A stretch of DNA of 64,000 bases from Mesorhizobium sophorae (lineage in GTDB: Bacteria > Pseudomonadota > Alphaproteobacteria > Rhizobiales > Rhizobiaceae), in the NCBI RefSeq assembly GCF_002270415.1, contig NZ_NNRI01000001.1, forward strand, positions 310,001 to 374,000. The letters run 5' to 3'. The position numbers and the translations under genes were made by a program. The notes below the pieces were generated by a model. That model did not search any database. It was given only the letters and a program-made list of their open reading frames with translations, and was not told the origin of the DNA. Positions 36,517 through 45,019 of this stretch are shown here, piece by piece; positions within the stretch are counted from its first letter, which is position 1; each line of letters begins with the position of its first letter.

Positions 36517-38028
36517 TCACAATGTTTCCTCCCTGGGGATCATCACATCGACACGGCGGTTCTTGGCGCGGCCTTCCGGCGTCGCATTGTCGGCGATCGG
36601 TTCGTCCTCGCCTTTGCCATCAACCGTCAGTCGCGAGGGATCGCTGAATTTCGGTGCCATCATCGTTTCCACAGCTTTGGCCCGGGCGACCGAAAGGTCG
36701 AAGTTGGATTTGAACGGGCTCGACTTTCGCGGTTTCACATTGTCCGTATGGCCGACGATCCGGATTTGCCCGGGCTCGGGTTGCAGCGCCGCGGCGATGT
36801 CGGTGGCAATGGGCTGGAACTCCGGCTTCGCCTCGGCCCTGCCGGACTGGAACAGCAGGACATTGTTGATTTCCACCACGATGAAGTTGCCCTTCGTGCC
36901 GATGGTCAGCCCGCCGCCTTCGACTTCCTTGGCCAGTGCCGAACGAATGCGATCAATCTGCGCGGTGGCCGCAGGTGGGGTGGCTTTCACCGGCTCGGCC
37001 AACGGCGCCACGCTGGCGCGCTCGATGGCGACTGGTGTCGACGGGTTGAGTGCCAGCAATTCACCGGCGGCGGCGTCGCCCTCATTGGTGATGAAGACGC
37101 GCAATGCGAAGAACGCCGCTGTCAGCAGCGCCGTCGTCGCTGCCGCAACGACCCAGAGCGGCAGGCGGGACGACGGCTGCGCCATCGTCGCCGCCAGGCC
37201 CTGCCAGCGCGGCGAGATGTCCTCGCCTGCACGCGCCCTGAAATAGCGAAGCGTCTCGTAGACGTCGCGTCGAACGCGTTCGAGATTGTTGTCTTCGCGC
37301 CTGACGCCTCGGTACTGGCCTTCGAAACCCAGCGACAGGCAGGCATGCATCAGTTCGAGCAGATCGTAGTGCGTCTCGGGATTGGCCAGTATCGTGTTCA
37401 GGGCTTCGTAGAAGCCTGTGCCGGTGATCTCGGTGTGAAAGAACTGGCGCAGCATGCCGTTTTGCGCCCAGTCGTCGCTCTTGGGCCAAGGCAGGTTGCC
37501 TATGAGATCGTCGGCGGTTTCGCACAGAGCAAATTTCGCGATCCGAGCATCCTCTTCGGGAACGCCGGTCTTCTCCATCGTTCGGTCGAATTTTTCGATC
37601 GCGTCGGCGACATGTTGCGCCAGTGGCTCCGCTTGTCTTTCGACGGGCATGATCCTGAGCTGCCCGAACAGGATCAGCAAAGGTGCCGCCGCCGCGAGAA
37701 TGGGGTTTGCTGCGGCGTATTTGACCGTGTCCGCGGCGTCGAACAGGATCGCCTGCTCGACCGCCCGGGCCGGCGCGGCGGCGGAAGAGGCAGCACCGGC
37801 CGCGGCGCCCAAAGCCGCACCTTGATAAATCACGGTTCCGGATGCCCAGCCCGGCGGTGTATGCCGCCCGACCCCAGGATCGAACACCGTTGAATCCTTG
37901 ACCGGAGAGGGTTGGCCTCCGTCAGCGGCAGGTAGCTCAGGAACTGGTGGCGATTTTTTCTCGCGCCGTGGACTTGCGCGAATGACGGTCTTGCCCGCCA
38001 GGCCGAAGGGGTCGTCCTTCGAGCTCAT
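36517..38028 (-). CDS. tssL: T6SS TssL (DotU/ImpK) with C-terminal OmpA domain, copy 1
   Basis: 503 aa. The Pro-rich N-terminus opens MSSKDDPFGLAGKTVIR; residues about 80-275 are the DotU helical domain (LLELMHACLSLGFEGQYRG); a single membrane span is at about 286-310; an OmpA peptidoglycan-binding domain covers about 386-503 (IVGHTDNV, NRRVDVMI). Such evolved TssL proteins anchor the complex to the wall and are PpkA targets in Agrobacterium. The DDPFGL N-terminus is shared with copy 2. It is the first gene of the tssL-tssM block. Confidence 0.92.
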   Translation of the reverse strand: MSSKDDPFGLAGKTVIRASPRREKKSPPVPELPAADGGQPSPVKDSTVFDPGVGRHTPPGWASGTVIYQGAALGAAAGAASSAAAPARAVEQAILFDAADTVKYAAANPILAAAAPLLILFGQLRIMPVERQAEPLAQHVADAIEKFDRTMEKTGVPEEDARIAKFALCETADDLIGNLPWPKSDDWAQNGMLRQFFHTEITGTGFYEALNTILANPETHYDLLELMHACLSLGFEGQYRGVRREDNNLERVRRDVYETLRYFRARAGEDISPRWQGLAATMAQPSSRLPLWVVAAATTALLTAAFFALRVFITNEGDAAAGELLALNPSTPVAIERASVAPLAEPVKATPPAATAQIDRIRSALAKEVEGGGLTIGTKGNFIVVEINNVLLFQSGRAEAKPEFQPIATDIAAALQPEPGQIRIVGHTDNVKPRKSSPFKSNFDLSVARAKAVETMMAPKFSDPSRLTVDGKGEDEPIADNATPEGRAKNRRVDVMIPREETL

Positions 38029-38361
38029 CGCCGACCGTCCGTGCAGGCGGTGTGGCCGCGATCGGGCGAGATGGGCGCAAAACGGTTGCTGGTCGGGGAA
38101 TGGAAATACGACCCCCGCCGGCCGTGGCAGTGTCCGGAGGACGATCGACTGGAAAACGCTATCCCGCCGTCACATGACATTTGCCGCAGACCCCCAGCTC
38201 AATGAGTCTTACCCGCTTGGCGAACTGTCGTACGTGATCGTAATCTCAGAAATCGTCGATTGGAACCGGATGCCGGGCGTCGAAGGGACTTTTCTTCGCC
38301 GACTGCTGTACCATGCGTTACTTGGTCATGCGTTTCCTGGCCACGCGTTTCTTGGGATCGC
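38029..38361. other. 333-base intergenic region between fha and tssL (copy 1)
   Basis: No gene is seen. It should hold the promoter for the tssL-tssM block at its right-hand end in minus-strand sense. Close to the fha stop it carries three imperfect 15-bp tandem repeats (38312-38356). Confidence 0.5.
38312..38356. repeat. Three imperfect 15-bp tandem repeats
   Basis: Units are CATGCGTTACTTGGT, CATGCGTTTCCTGGC and CACGCGTTTCTTGGG. On the minus strand, in a frame shifted from fha, they read as a short Lys/Arg-rich tail ending at TAA (38318-38320), which suggests the former end of the fha reading frame. Confidence 0.6.
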
Positions 38362-39423
38362 CTATTTTTGCTTGTCGGCTTTGGCGTAGGCCTCGCTGAA
38401 ATAGGCCAGGAATATGTCCAGCATGCCGTTCTCGTGTGCTTCCTCCATGGTCCGCCATGTCGCGACATAGGCGTCCCAGGCCTGGCTCTTCTTCGACGTA
38501 AACGACGTAGGCGGGAGTTTCCTGCTGATCGCCTCGGGCGACAGGTCGTCAAGCAGCCGGGAGAGCGCGGTTTGCATGGCTGCATAGGTGGCAAATTCGT
38601 GCGTCTTGAGATCGCGGAATGCATCTTCGATGCTGCGCCTGGCATCAAGATAGCCGGCCCTGCGACGGGCGAACATGATTTCGAGGATGTCGTCGGTCCC
38701 CGGAACGAACTTCAGCGGATTGTTGTCTGCGGCGCTGATCATCGTCCGTTGTGTGCTCTTTGCCAACGTTTTCGCGGCCGCGCGGGCTTTCAGCAGCAAG
38801 GTCAGTTCTTCGACCACCGCCCGCAGGACCGCGCCGATTTCGGCGGCAACTTCATGCGGGTCGCGCAATTGAAGCAGTTCCGGCGAAATGCCGGCTCCGA
38901 TTGCGATCTCCCGCAGCACCTCGTCCCTGGTCGAGGGCAGCGGTGTCGGGGTCGACGAGGACGCCGACGCTGGAATGCGCTGCCCGGACCGTTGCTGCGC
39001 AGGCTCGAAGAAAGCCCCGCCTCCGAATTCCAGCGGCCGGCCCGTCGCGACCGGCATTTCCCGCGGTGTCGAATTTTGGTTGGCTTGAGGATAGCCTGCT
39101 GTGTCGCGCTCCTCGTCGATCGACACGACGATGACATAACGGCCGATCAGCATCCTGTCGCCATGGCCCAGCCGATGCGGCCCGGTCATGCGCTGGCTCG
39201 ATCCGTTGATGAAGGTCCCATTGCGCGAGACATCGTGCAGCCAGAACGCGCCTGCCTCGTATCGAACCTCGCAGTGCCGGCCCGAGATGAACTTGTCGGG
39301 ATCTGGCAAGGTCCAGTCACAAGCATCGCGTCCGATTTCGAAGCCGCGATCGCGCGCTGCGTAGCCGGTCGGGATGCCGGCGGGCAGCGCGTCGACATTG
39401 CTGATTTGCAGACTGATGTACAT
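38362..39423 (-). CDS. tagH: T6SS FHA-domain protein (TagH/Fha), copy 1
   Basis: 353 aa. An N-terminal FHA phosphothreonine-binding domain covers residues 1-100 with GR (31-32), SGRHC (47-51) and SRNGTFING (66-74). A linker follows, then the type VI FHA-associated domain from about residue 170 (NPLKFVPGTDDILEIMF, ending near FSEAYAKADKQK). Fha proteins link PpkA phosphorylation to secretion. The last codons run through a CAAAAATAG homopolymer: one extra A would extend the protein by 14 basic residues. It is divergent from vgrG. Confidence 0.9.
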   Translation of the reverse strand: MYISLQISNVDALPAGIPTGYAARDRGFEIGRDACDWTLPDPDKFISGRHCEVRYEAGAFWLHDVSRNGTFINGSSQRMTGPHRLGHGDRMLIGRYVIVVSIDEERDTAGYPQANQNSTPREMPVATGRPLEFGGGAFFEPAQQRSGQRIPASASSSTPTPLPSTRDEVLREIAIGAGISPELLQLRDPHEVAAEIGAVLRAVVEELTLLLKARAAAKTLAKSTQRTMISAADNNPLKFVPGTDDILEIMFARRRAGYLDARRSIEDAFRDLKTHEFATYAAMQTALSRLLDDLSPEAISRKLPPTSFTSKKSQAWDAYVATWRTMEEAHENGMLDIFLAYFSEAYAKADKQK

Positions 39424-39672
39424 CCAGGATCGCCGCGGATCGTTGATCGATACTGCACCATTCTAGCAGTTTGCGCGTAGAACAGCACAGCCGCGTTCCA
39501 AGCCGGTGCTTCGACAGGGCAAGTTTCAGGCGCCACCGGGCCTCTTTGGTCCGCAGGGCAACATGTGGTAGGCTCCAGATGGCCTGGTGCGGCGGGTCGA
39601 AAAAGTTCCTCAACAGAGTGCGGGAACTTCAATCCTTCGCGCCGGCGGCCGCGTCCAGGAGGGGCACGACCC
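39424..39672. promoter_or_regulatory. Divergent intergenic region between fha and vgrG
   Basis: 249 bases that should hold promoters for the effector (plus) side and the fha (minus) side. I saw no recognisable operator or sigma-54 box. Confidence 0.3.
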
Positions 39673-42000
39673 ATGCCGAACGAACGTGCCACGGTTGTGC
39701 AGACACCGGTTGGCGCCGACCTGTTGACCTTCACGCATCTCATCGGGCGCGATGAGATCAGCCGTTGTTTCGCCTATACGGCCGGGTTCGTAAGCACGGA
39801 CCCCAACATCGATCCGCTCAAGATGCTGGGTGGTCCGGTTTCGGTCGAAGGTGAATCAGATCCGAAACGATGGTTCAGCGGCATCGTGTCCGAGTTCCGG
39901 CTCACCCGCATCGAGGACCGGCTGGCCTACTACGAAGCGGTCGTCAGGCCGTGGCTCTGGTTTCTCGGCAACACCACCGATTGCCGTATTTTCCAGAACA
40001 AGAGCGTCGTCGACATCGTCAAGGACATCTTCAAGAAATACAGCGTGGCGGAATTCGATCTGCGACTGCAGGGATCCTACCCGCCGCGCGAATACTGCGT
40101 GCAGTATGACGAGACCGATCTGGATTTCGTGCAGCGACTGCTCGAGCATGAAGGCATCCTGTATTTCTTCGAGCATGACGAGGGCAAGCACACGCTTGTC
40201 CTGGTCGATGCGATGAGCAAGCTGAAGCCTGCGCCGGGCTACGAGAAAGTGCCCTATCATTTTGAAGGTCAGGGTTCCCGGCGCGATGTCGAATACATCA
40301 CCGAATGGATACCGGGCAGTTCGGTGCGCCCGGGCGCCTACGCTCATACCGATTATGATTTCAAGAAGCCGGGCGCCGACCTGATGGCCAAGTCGGCCCA
40401 GGCGTTCAGCCACAAGCTGGCGGCGGGCGAGAACTACCGCCAGCCCGGTGCGCATCTCGAAGTGGGCCGGGGCGACAGCCTGGCCGCGATCCGCCGCGAG
40501 GAAGTCCAGGCCGTGCACCAGCGCATCGCCGCTGTCGGCACCGTGCGCGGCCTCTATTCGGGCTGCACGTTCACGCTGAACGGTTTTCCACGCGAGGACC
40601 AGAACCAGGAGTATCTGGTGGTCAGCGCCGAATACAGGTTGTTCGACCCGGGCTACAGAGCCCTTGCCGACGTCGACAGCGAGAACTTCCAGGTGATCCT
40701 CGGCGTGGCGCCGACCGCCGTGCCCTATCGCCCGCCACGGATCACGCCACGGCCAATCATGCGCGGGCCGCAGACCGCGACGGTGGTCGGTCCATCCGGC
40801 GAGGAAATATTCACCGACAAATATGCCCGCGTGAAGGTCCAGTTCCATTGGGATCGTCTGGGCAAGAAGGATGAGAACAGTTCCTGCTTCGTGCGCGTGT
40901 CGCAGACCTGGGCCGGCAGCGGCTGGGGGTTCATCCAGATACCGCGCATCGGCCAGGAGGTGATCGTCGATTTCATCGAGGGTGACCCGGACCTGCCGAT
41001 CATCACCGGCAGGGTCTACAACGCCTCCCAGATGCCGCCCTACGGTCTGCCGGGCAGCGCCACGCAATCCGGCTGGAAGTCGGACTCCTCCAAAGGCGGC
41101 GGCGGCTACAATGAGCTGATGTTCGAGGACAAGGCCGGCTCGGAACTAGTAAATTTCCAGGCGCAGAAGGACCACAACCTTCTGATCAAGCACGACCGCA
41201 CCAAGCTGGTCCAGCACGACCAGTCCGACCGCATCGACCACGATGCCAAGCACTCCGTCGGCCACAACCTCGACGAGGACGTCGGCAATAACAAGACGGT
41301 CAAGGTCGGCGTCGACCAGACCACCAACATCGGCTCGAACGACACCGAGACGGTGGGCGCCAACCGTTCGCTGACGGTCATGGCCAACGAGACCATCCAT
41401 GTCGTGTCGAACTCGACGGAGAACATCGACGCCAACCATTCCCAGACGGTGGGGATTGTCCAGACCATCACGGTGGGCGCAGCACGCATCGACACGGTCG
41501 GCGCCGCCGAGACGCGAACAGTCGGCGCGGCACAGATGAACACCATCGGTGCCATACGGTCGGTCACTGTCGGTGCAGCGCAGAGCCACGATATCGGCGC
41601 GTCGGACGATTGGAACATAGCGGCCGCGCAAAGCGTCAATATTGGCGCCGACCAGAGTTTCGTTGTCGGCGGGGCACAGTCGTCCGAGATCGGCAAGGCA
41701 CGAACAGCCAAGATCGGCGCGGACGACGCCACTGACGTCGGTGGCGCGCATGCGCTCCAGGTCGGTAAAGGCAGCGGCATTCAGATCAAAGAGGATAGTT
41801 CGATCAATGTCGGCAAGAACCTGATGATCGAAGCTGGCGACTCGATCACGCTCAAATGCGGCGACGCGTCGATCACCATGAAAAAGGACGGCACCATTGT
41901 CGCCGACGGCAAGGATATTACGATCAAGGGCAGCGGCAAGATCAACATCAAGGCCGATGGCGACGTGGTCGTCAAGGGAAGCAACATCCACAACAATTGA
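39673..42000 (+). CDS. vgrG: T6SS spike protein VgrG (TssI) with octapeptide beta-helix
   Basis: 775 aa. Residues 1-370 are the gp27-like base, about 380-470 the gp5 OB-fold (DKYARVKVQFHWDRLGKKDENSSCFVRVSQ and GWGFIQIPRIGQEVIVDF are diagnostic), then a long beta-helical needle. Nineteen consecutive octads of the form TVGAAxxx cover residues 552-703; earlier, weaker octads start about 520. The end (GSGKINIKADGDVVVKGSNIHNN) should take a PAAR-type tip. No toxin domain is attached. ATG 39673 is chosen because homology starts at once (TPVGADLLTFTHLIGRDEIS); the upstream extension is rejected. DUF6484 follows after 10 bases. Confidence 0.95.
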   Translation: MPNERATVVQTPVGADLLTFTHLIGRDEISRCFAYTAGFVSTDPNIDPLKMLGGPVSVEGESDPKRWFSGIVSEFRLTRIEDRLAYYEAVVRPWLWFLGNTTDCRIFQNKSVVDIVKDIFKKYSVAEFDLRLQGSYPPREYCVQYDETDLDFVQRLLEHEGILYFFEHDEGKHTLVLVDAMSKLKPAPGYEKVPYHFEGQGSRRDVEYITEWIPGSSVRPGAYAHTDYDFKKPGADLMAKSAQAFSHKLAAGENYRQPGAHLEVGRGDSLAAIRREEVQAVHQRIAAVGTVRGLYSGCTFTLNGFPREDQNQEYLVVSAEYRLFDPGYRALADVDSENFQVILGVAPTAVPYRPPRITPRPIMRGPQTATVVGPSGEEIFTDKYARVKVQFHWDRLGKKDENSSCFVRVSQTWAGSGWGFIQIPRIGQEVIVDFIEGDPDLPIITGRVYNASQMPPYGLPGSATQSGWKSDSSKGGGGYNELMFEDKAGSELVNFQAQKDHNLLIKHDRTKLVQHDQSDRIDHDAKHSVGHNLDEDVGNNKTVKVGVDQTTNIGSNDTETVGANRSLTVMANETIHVVSNSTENIDANHSQTVGIVQTITVGAARIDTVGAAETRTVGAAQMNTIGAIRSVTVGAAQSHDIGASDDWNIAAAQSVNIGADQSFVVGGAQSSEIGKARTAKIGADDATDVGGAHALQVGKGSGIQIKEDSSINVGKNLMIEAGDSITLKCGDASITMKKDGTIVADGKDITIKGSGKINIKADGDVVVKGSNIHNN
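41326..41781 (+). repeat. Nineteen tandem 24-bp coding repeats in vgrG
   Basis: From 41326 to 41781 the protein repeats every 8 residues without a break (NIGSNDTE, TVGANRSL ... TVGAAETR, TVGAAQMN ... QVGKGSGI), with a hydrophobic residue at position 2 and Gly/Ala at 3-4. This is the octad of the gp5/VgrG triple-stranded beta-helix. Confidence 0.9.
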
Positions 42001-42010
42001 GGGCGTCATC

Positions 42011-42433
42011 ATGCAAGTGCTGGATCGTATTGACGGCGTCGTGATCGGTCTGCTCATCGGTTTCGAAGACGGAGCGCCGCTTGTGGTTTTCGTAGGCAAC
42101 CCGCGCGAGACGGCGATTGCAGCGCGCAGTCTGACGGAACTCGACACTTCGTCGATTGGGTCGGAACTGGCGTTGCTTTTCGAAGGTGGCGACCCGATGC
42201 GGCCGCTGGTCGTCGGACGCATCGTCGATCCAGCTCACAAGGAGAGGAAACTGTCAGTTGTCCGCGAAGGCGACCGTGTTGTCATCAGCGGAGAAGAACG
42301 CATTGAACTGCGCTGCGGCCTGGCATCGATCATCCTGGAGAAGGATGGGCGCATCACAATTCGCGGCAACCAGCTGACGAGCCACGCCAGCGGCACCAAC
42401 CGCATCCGTGGCGGAGCCATCCATCTCAACTGA
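42011..42433 (+). CDS. DUF6484 T6SS-associated protein
   Basis: 140 aa. The N-terminal half (DGVVIGLLIGFEDGAPLVVF, RPLVVGRIVDP) and the C-terminal half (SGEERIELRCGLASIILEKDGRITIRGNQL) read as beta-strands; the latter is similar to the DUF2345-like end of VgrG (CGDASITMKKDGTIVADG). It may therefore sit on the VgrG needle. The ATG lies 10 bases behind vgrG with GAGGG upstream. The family name is given from memory of T6SS vgrG neighbourhoods. Confidence 0.75.
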   Translation: MQVLDRIDGVVIGLLIGFEDGAPLVVFVGNPRETAIAARSLTELDTSSIGSELALLFEGGDPMRPLVVGRIVDPAHKERKLSVVREGDRVVISGEERIELRCGLASIILEKDGRITIRGNQLTSHASGTNRIRGGAIHLN

Positions 42434-42443
42434 GGCGTTCACG

Positions 42444-43607
42444 ATGCAGCGGATCGCGTCTATCGCTGCCATGGTGGACCAGCACGCCAGCGAGGCGGCT
42501 TTCCTCTGGTTCCGTCGCCGACGTGAAATCGATGGCCCGATCCTGGGCGAAACCGATATCGGCCGTATCGACCAGCGCCTGAATGCAAATCTCGAAGGGC
42601 TGATGGCTTCCGGAAAGGCCGGCTGGGAGGCGGCTCAGGCGCATTTCGCCGACTACGCCGAGCCCGGCGAGCTTTTCGTGCTCGGCGTGCTGGCGCTGCA
42701 CTGGGGCGAGGCCGAAACCGTTGCCTCGGCGGTCGACGCCGCGACAACGCTGGGCGAGGCTGGCGCGTCGGGCCTGTCCGGTGCGATAGCGCGCACGCCG
42801 CGCGAGTATCTGAGTCCGTTCGTTGCGGAATGGCTGGACGCGCGCGATGCGCGGCTGCGCGGCCTCGGCTTAGCGGCACTCTGGCATCATCGCGTCGATC
42901 CCGGTACCCGCCTCGGCGATTTGCTGAGCAATCCGGACTCGGATGTTCGCAGGCGTGCATTTCGGCTTGCCGGCGGGCTCAAACGGCGCGACCTCCTTCC
43001 GACGGTGCTGGACGGACTTGACGGCGACACGTCGAAGGAACGCCTGACAGCCGCACATGCGGCCTGCCTTCTTGGTGAAGCGCGCTCGGCTCACCCGGTG
43101 CTTGACCAGATCGTGCTGGCAGAGCCGGGCCTCGCGCCTGCAGCGATCGAGATGCGCCTTTTGACGACACCCCTGAAGGCCGGCAAGGGCTGGTTGCAGG
43201 ACCGTCTGAAGCAGCCTGCCTTGCGCGCCACCGCGACAGCGGCAATCGGCCTCCTTGGCGACCGGTCGGTCATGCCGTGGCTGATCGCGAAGATGCGTGA
43301 GCCAGAGCTTGTCTTCGCCGCCGGGCTGGCGTTGCGCGATCTGTTCGAGGTGGATCTCAATGATACCGACCTGTTCACGACAGACCCGGCCGCGCTCGGC
43401 AAGGAATTTAAATCCCTGACCGCCAGCCCGCTTCCGGTCGCCGATCGCGTGACGGCATGGTGGGACGAGGGGCGCGGCGGGGGCAATCACGAGACCTTCC
43501 ATTCGATGCGCAGGCTTCGGCTGGACGCAATACGCGCCGCACTCGCCAAACCGGATGCGCCGCTGACCGATTGGCGCAGGACGCGCCGGTTCCCCGCCTG
43601 GATGTGA
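42444..43607 (+). CDS. TIGR02270-like HEAT-repeat protein
   Basis: 387 aa. The opening MQRIASIAAMVDQHASEAAFLW is typical of TIGR02270 proteins, which occur next to vgrG, DUF2169 and PAAR genes. The middle is made of HEAT-like helices (DARLRGLGLAALWHHR, DSDVRRRAFRLAGGLKRRD, ALRATATAAIGLLGDRSV), suggesting a scaffold or adaptor. The ATG has GAGG 7-8 bases upstream. It is the last gene of the vgrG-DUF6484 run. Confidence 0.75.
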   Translation: MQRIASIAAMVDQHASEAAFLWFRRRREIDGPILGETDIGRIDQRLNANLEGLMASGKAGWEAAQAHFADYAEPGELFVLGVLALHWGEAETVASAVDAATTLGEAGASGLSGAIARTPREYLSPFVAEWLDARDARLRGLGLAALWHHRVDPGTRLGDLLSNPDSDVRRRAFRLAGGLKRRDLLPTVLDGLDGDTSKERLTAAHAACLLGEARSAHPVLDQIVLAEPGLAPAAIEMRLLTTPLKAGKGWLQDRLKQPALRATATAAIGLLGDRSVMPWLIAKMREPELVFAAGLALRDLFEVDLNDTDLFTTDPAALGKEFKSLTASPLPVADRVTAWWDEGRGGGNHETFHSMRRLRLDAIRAALAKPDAPLTDWRRTRRFPAWM

Positions 43608-43622
43608 GTTCAGCGCAGGGTC

Positions 43623-43750
43623 TAGCGGTGGGCCATGCCAGCCATTACCGCGGCAGCGCGCAGACCGCCTCCAGAAGCCACCTCGCAGATGGCGGTCGGC
43701 CTGTCAGCCGCCAGCATGAGGGCCATCGCCCCTCCCGCCTTGCCGACGGT
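43623..43750 (-). pseudogene. 3' end of a ketosynthase-like gene (remnant)
   Basis: Read on the minus strand this codes TVGKAGGAMALMLAAD...EVASGGGLRAAAVMAGMAHR and a stop at 43623. It matches the last 50 residues of the intact ketosynthase-like protein at 47888-48937 (TVGEIGAAAGALALMLAAD...EIASETGLRTAAVVTGM), with a small internal deletion. The rest of the gene is gone. Its orientation is opposite to the intact copy and the same as the tssM-tagF operon to the right. Confidence 0.75.
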
Positions 43751-43863
43751 CTTCTGGTTGATCCCGTGGCGCTTGCCAGTGCCCTCAGGCTCTCTTGACT
43801 ATGCTGCATCGCTCGACGGCCCGCCTCTGTCGTTGTGGCGCTCCTATGCAGAATGTGGCCCAT
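43744..43863 (-). pseudogene. Truncated, frameshifted IS481-type transposase N-terminus
   Basis: From ATG 43863 the reading MGHILHRSATTTEA, RRAMQHSQESLRALA matches the start of alphaproteobacterial IS481 transposases. A shift of frame then gives KRHGINQKTVGK, the next part of the helix-turn-helix, before the sequence runs straight into the ketosynthase-like remnant. The junction carries GACCGTCGGC, also found in the intact ketosynthase gene, so joining by short homology is plausible. Confidence 0.65.
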
Positions 43864-44054
43864 AGCAGCACATCCTTTGACTAAGGATGCCCATCACAGC
43901 CTGGGATCAAACATATAGCTGCTCATTCGGGCGCGTACCGGACGGTCCTCCTCAGGTATGCAGGGGGAGCAAGTGATGGCACCGATTCTGGAACAATAAT
44001 TCACCCTTCGCGCCAAAATTTGTTATGATTGTTATGATAAAGGCCCTCTAGGCG

Positions 44055-44498
44055 GTGTTGAGGGACATGACCGGCTCTTTTCCATTGGTGCGCGCTGCGG
44101 AAGTCGAGGATGTGGCGGCGCTGGATCGCACGGTCTTTGCCGGCGGCTGTTCCGAGTATGCCGAGACTTCGGCCGCCGCGTTGTCGAAAAATGTACTGAA
44201 GCTCTATTACGAGGACTTCATCGCGCAGTGGGACAGTTTCCTGCGCGACGTCAAGCTGGCCCGGTTGACCGACCTTTCGGCTGCCAGCGAAAACTTTAAG
44301 TACCTGTTGAGCGCAGACTCCGCCGTCAGGTGGTCGGTGACGGCAATCGTGTGCAAAACCGAACTGACGCGCTCCGATGACAGCCTGCGGCTGGGGGCAG
44401 TAGGCTATTGCGCGGACTTGACGTTCAATGCGTCAAGCGTCGATAACCCCTACAATTTGCAAATGTTCAAGAAGTTCTCCTGTCCGGCGCAGATATGA
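44055..44498 (+). pseudogene. Internally deleted tssM remnant
   Basis: 147 codons from GTG 44055. Codons about 19-110 match residues about 714-806 of TssM copy 2 (VFAGGCSENSETS, LKLYYDDYIAQWDSFLRD, ETELTRSED), and the last 38 match its final residues from about 1142 (SLRLG...VENPYNLEMFKKFSCPPQI). All of the GTPase and membrane part and about 335 residues in between are missing, yet the frame is open. Its end overlaps tagF as ATGA, the ancestral tssM-tagF junction. It cannot act as TssM. Confidence 0.85.
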
Positions 44499-45016
44499 CG
44501 ACAGGTTTTTTCGGCAAGATACCCTCGACAGGCGACTTTATCACCTGGAATCTGCCGCGCGTCCTCACCGACCGCTGGGACCGCTGGATGTCGATTGAAC
44601 TGCGTGACAGGCCCGATACAGGCGAGCTCAATCCGCGCATATGGCGCTTCTCGGTGCGCGCGGGCATCTTCGGCGACCAGCCAAATGCGGGCGTCTGGCG
44701 CATGAGCGAAGACAGGGTCGGCCGGCGCTATCCGTTCGCTATAGTTCGACTCGGCCCTCCGCCGGAGGCTACCGACCCATGGTTCGATGAAATGGCGCGG
44801 CTGATCGCGGGATGCATCGACGATTTCTGGCCGCCGTCGCGGATACAGCAGCGCGTCGTGGAACTGCCGCCGCCGGGCAATGGCGCGTCGCCGGAACGCA
44901 TAGCCTTCTGGACGGACGACTGGGAAGTGAGGGAACTGGCTTTTGCCGACATCTACGACCTCGCCGACAATGGTCTGATCGCCATGCGTCAGGCGTCCAC
45001 GCCAGCCGAGGCCTAA
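44495..45016 (+). CDS. tagF: T6SS accessory TagF (ImpM), copy 1
   Basis: 173 aa with the family's opening TGFFGKIPSTGDFITWNLPR and the block FSVRAGIFGDQPNAGVWRMSEDRVGRRYPFAI. TagF represses T6SS at the post-translational level by binding Fha in other species. It overlaps the tssM remnant by 4 bases and is followed 3 bases later by the PAAR gene, the same order as on the right side. The protein is a diverged homologue of copy 2 at 49080, with strong conservation in the first 110 residues. Confidence 0.9.
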   Translation: MTTGFFGKIPSTGDFITWNLPRVLTDRWDRWMSIELRDRPDTGELNPRIWRFSVRAGIFGDQPNAGVWRMSEDRVGRRYPFAIVRLGPPPEATDPWFDEMARLIAGCIDDFWPPSRIQQRVVELPPPGNGASPERIAFWTDDWEVRELAFADIYDLADNGLIAMRQASTPAEA

Positions 45017-45019
45017 GCC

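Larger units (their letters stand above)
43608..44054. other. 447-base junction region with gene fossils
   Basis: This gap between the TIGR02270 gene and the tssM remnant holds no intact gene. It contains a chimeric fossil on the minus strand (43623-43863, listed separately), then AT-richer DNA with a 9-bp direct repeat TTGTTATGA (44020-44028 and 44029-44037) next to the start of the tssM remnant. Confidence 0.6.

Noticed and set aside
36358..37893. Plus-strand open frame of 511 codons
   Set aside because: It is antisense to tssL copy 1 and has Arg/Gly/Asp-rich shadow composition.
38199..38648. Minus-strand frame of 149 codons across the fha end
   Set aside because: It overlaps fha in another frame; only the short repeat-coded tail is of interest and is noted separately.
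41326..41781. 24-bp repeats considered as a non-coding satellite
   Set aside because: They are in frame in vgrG and match the beta-helix octad.
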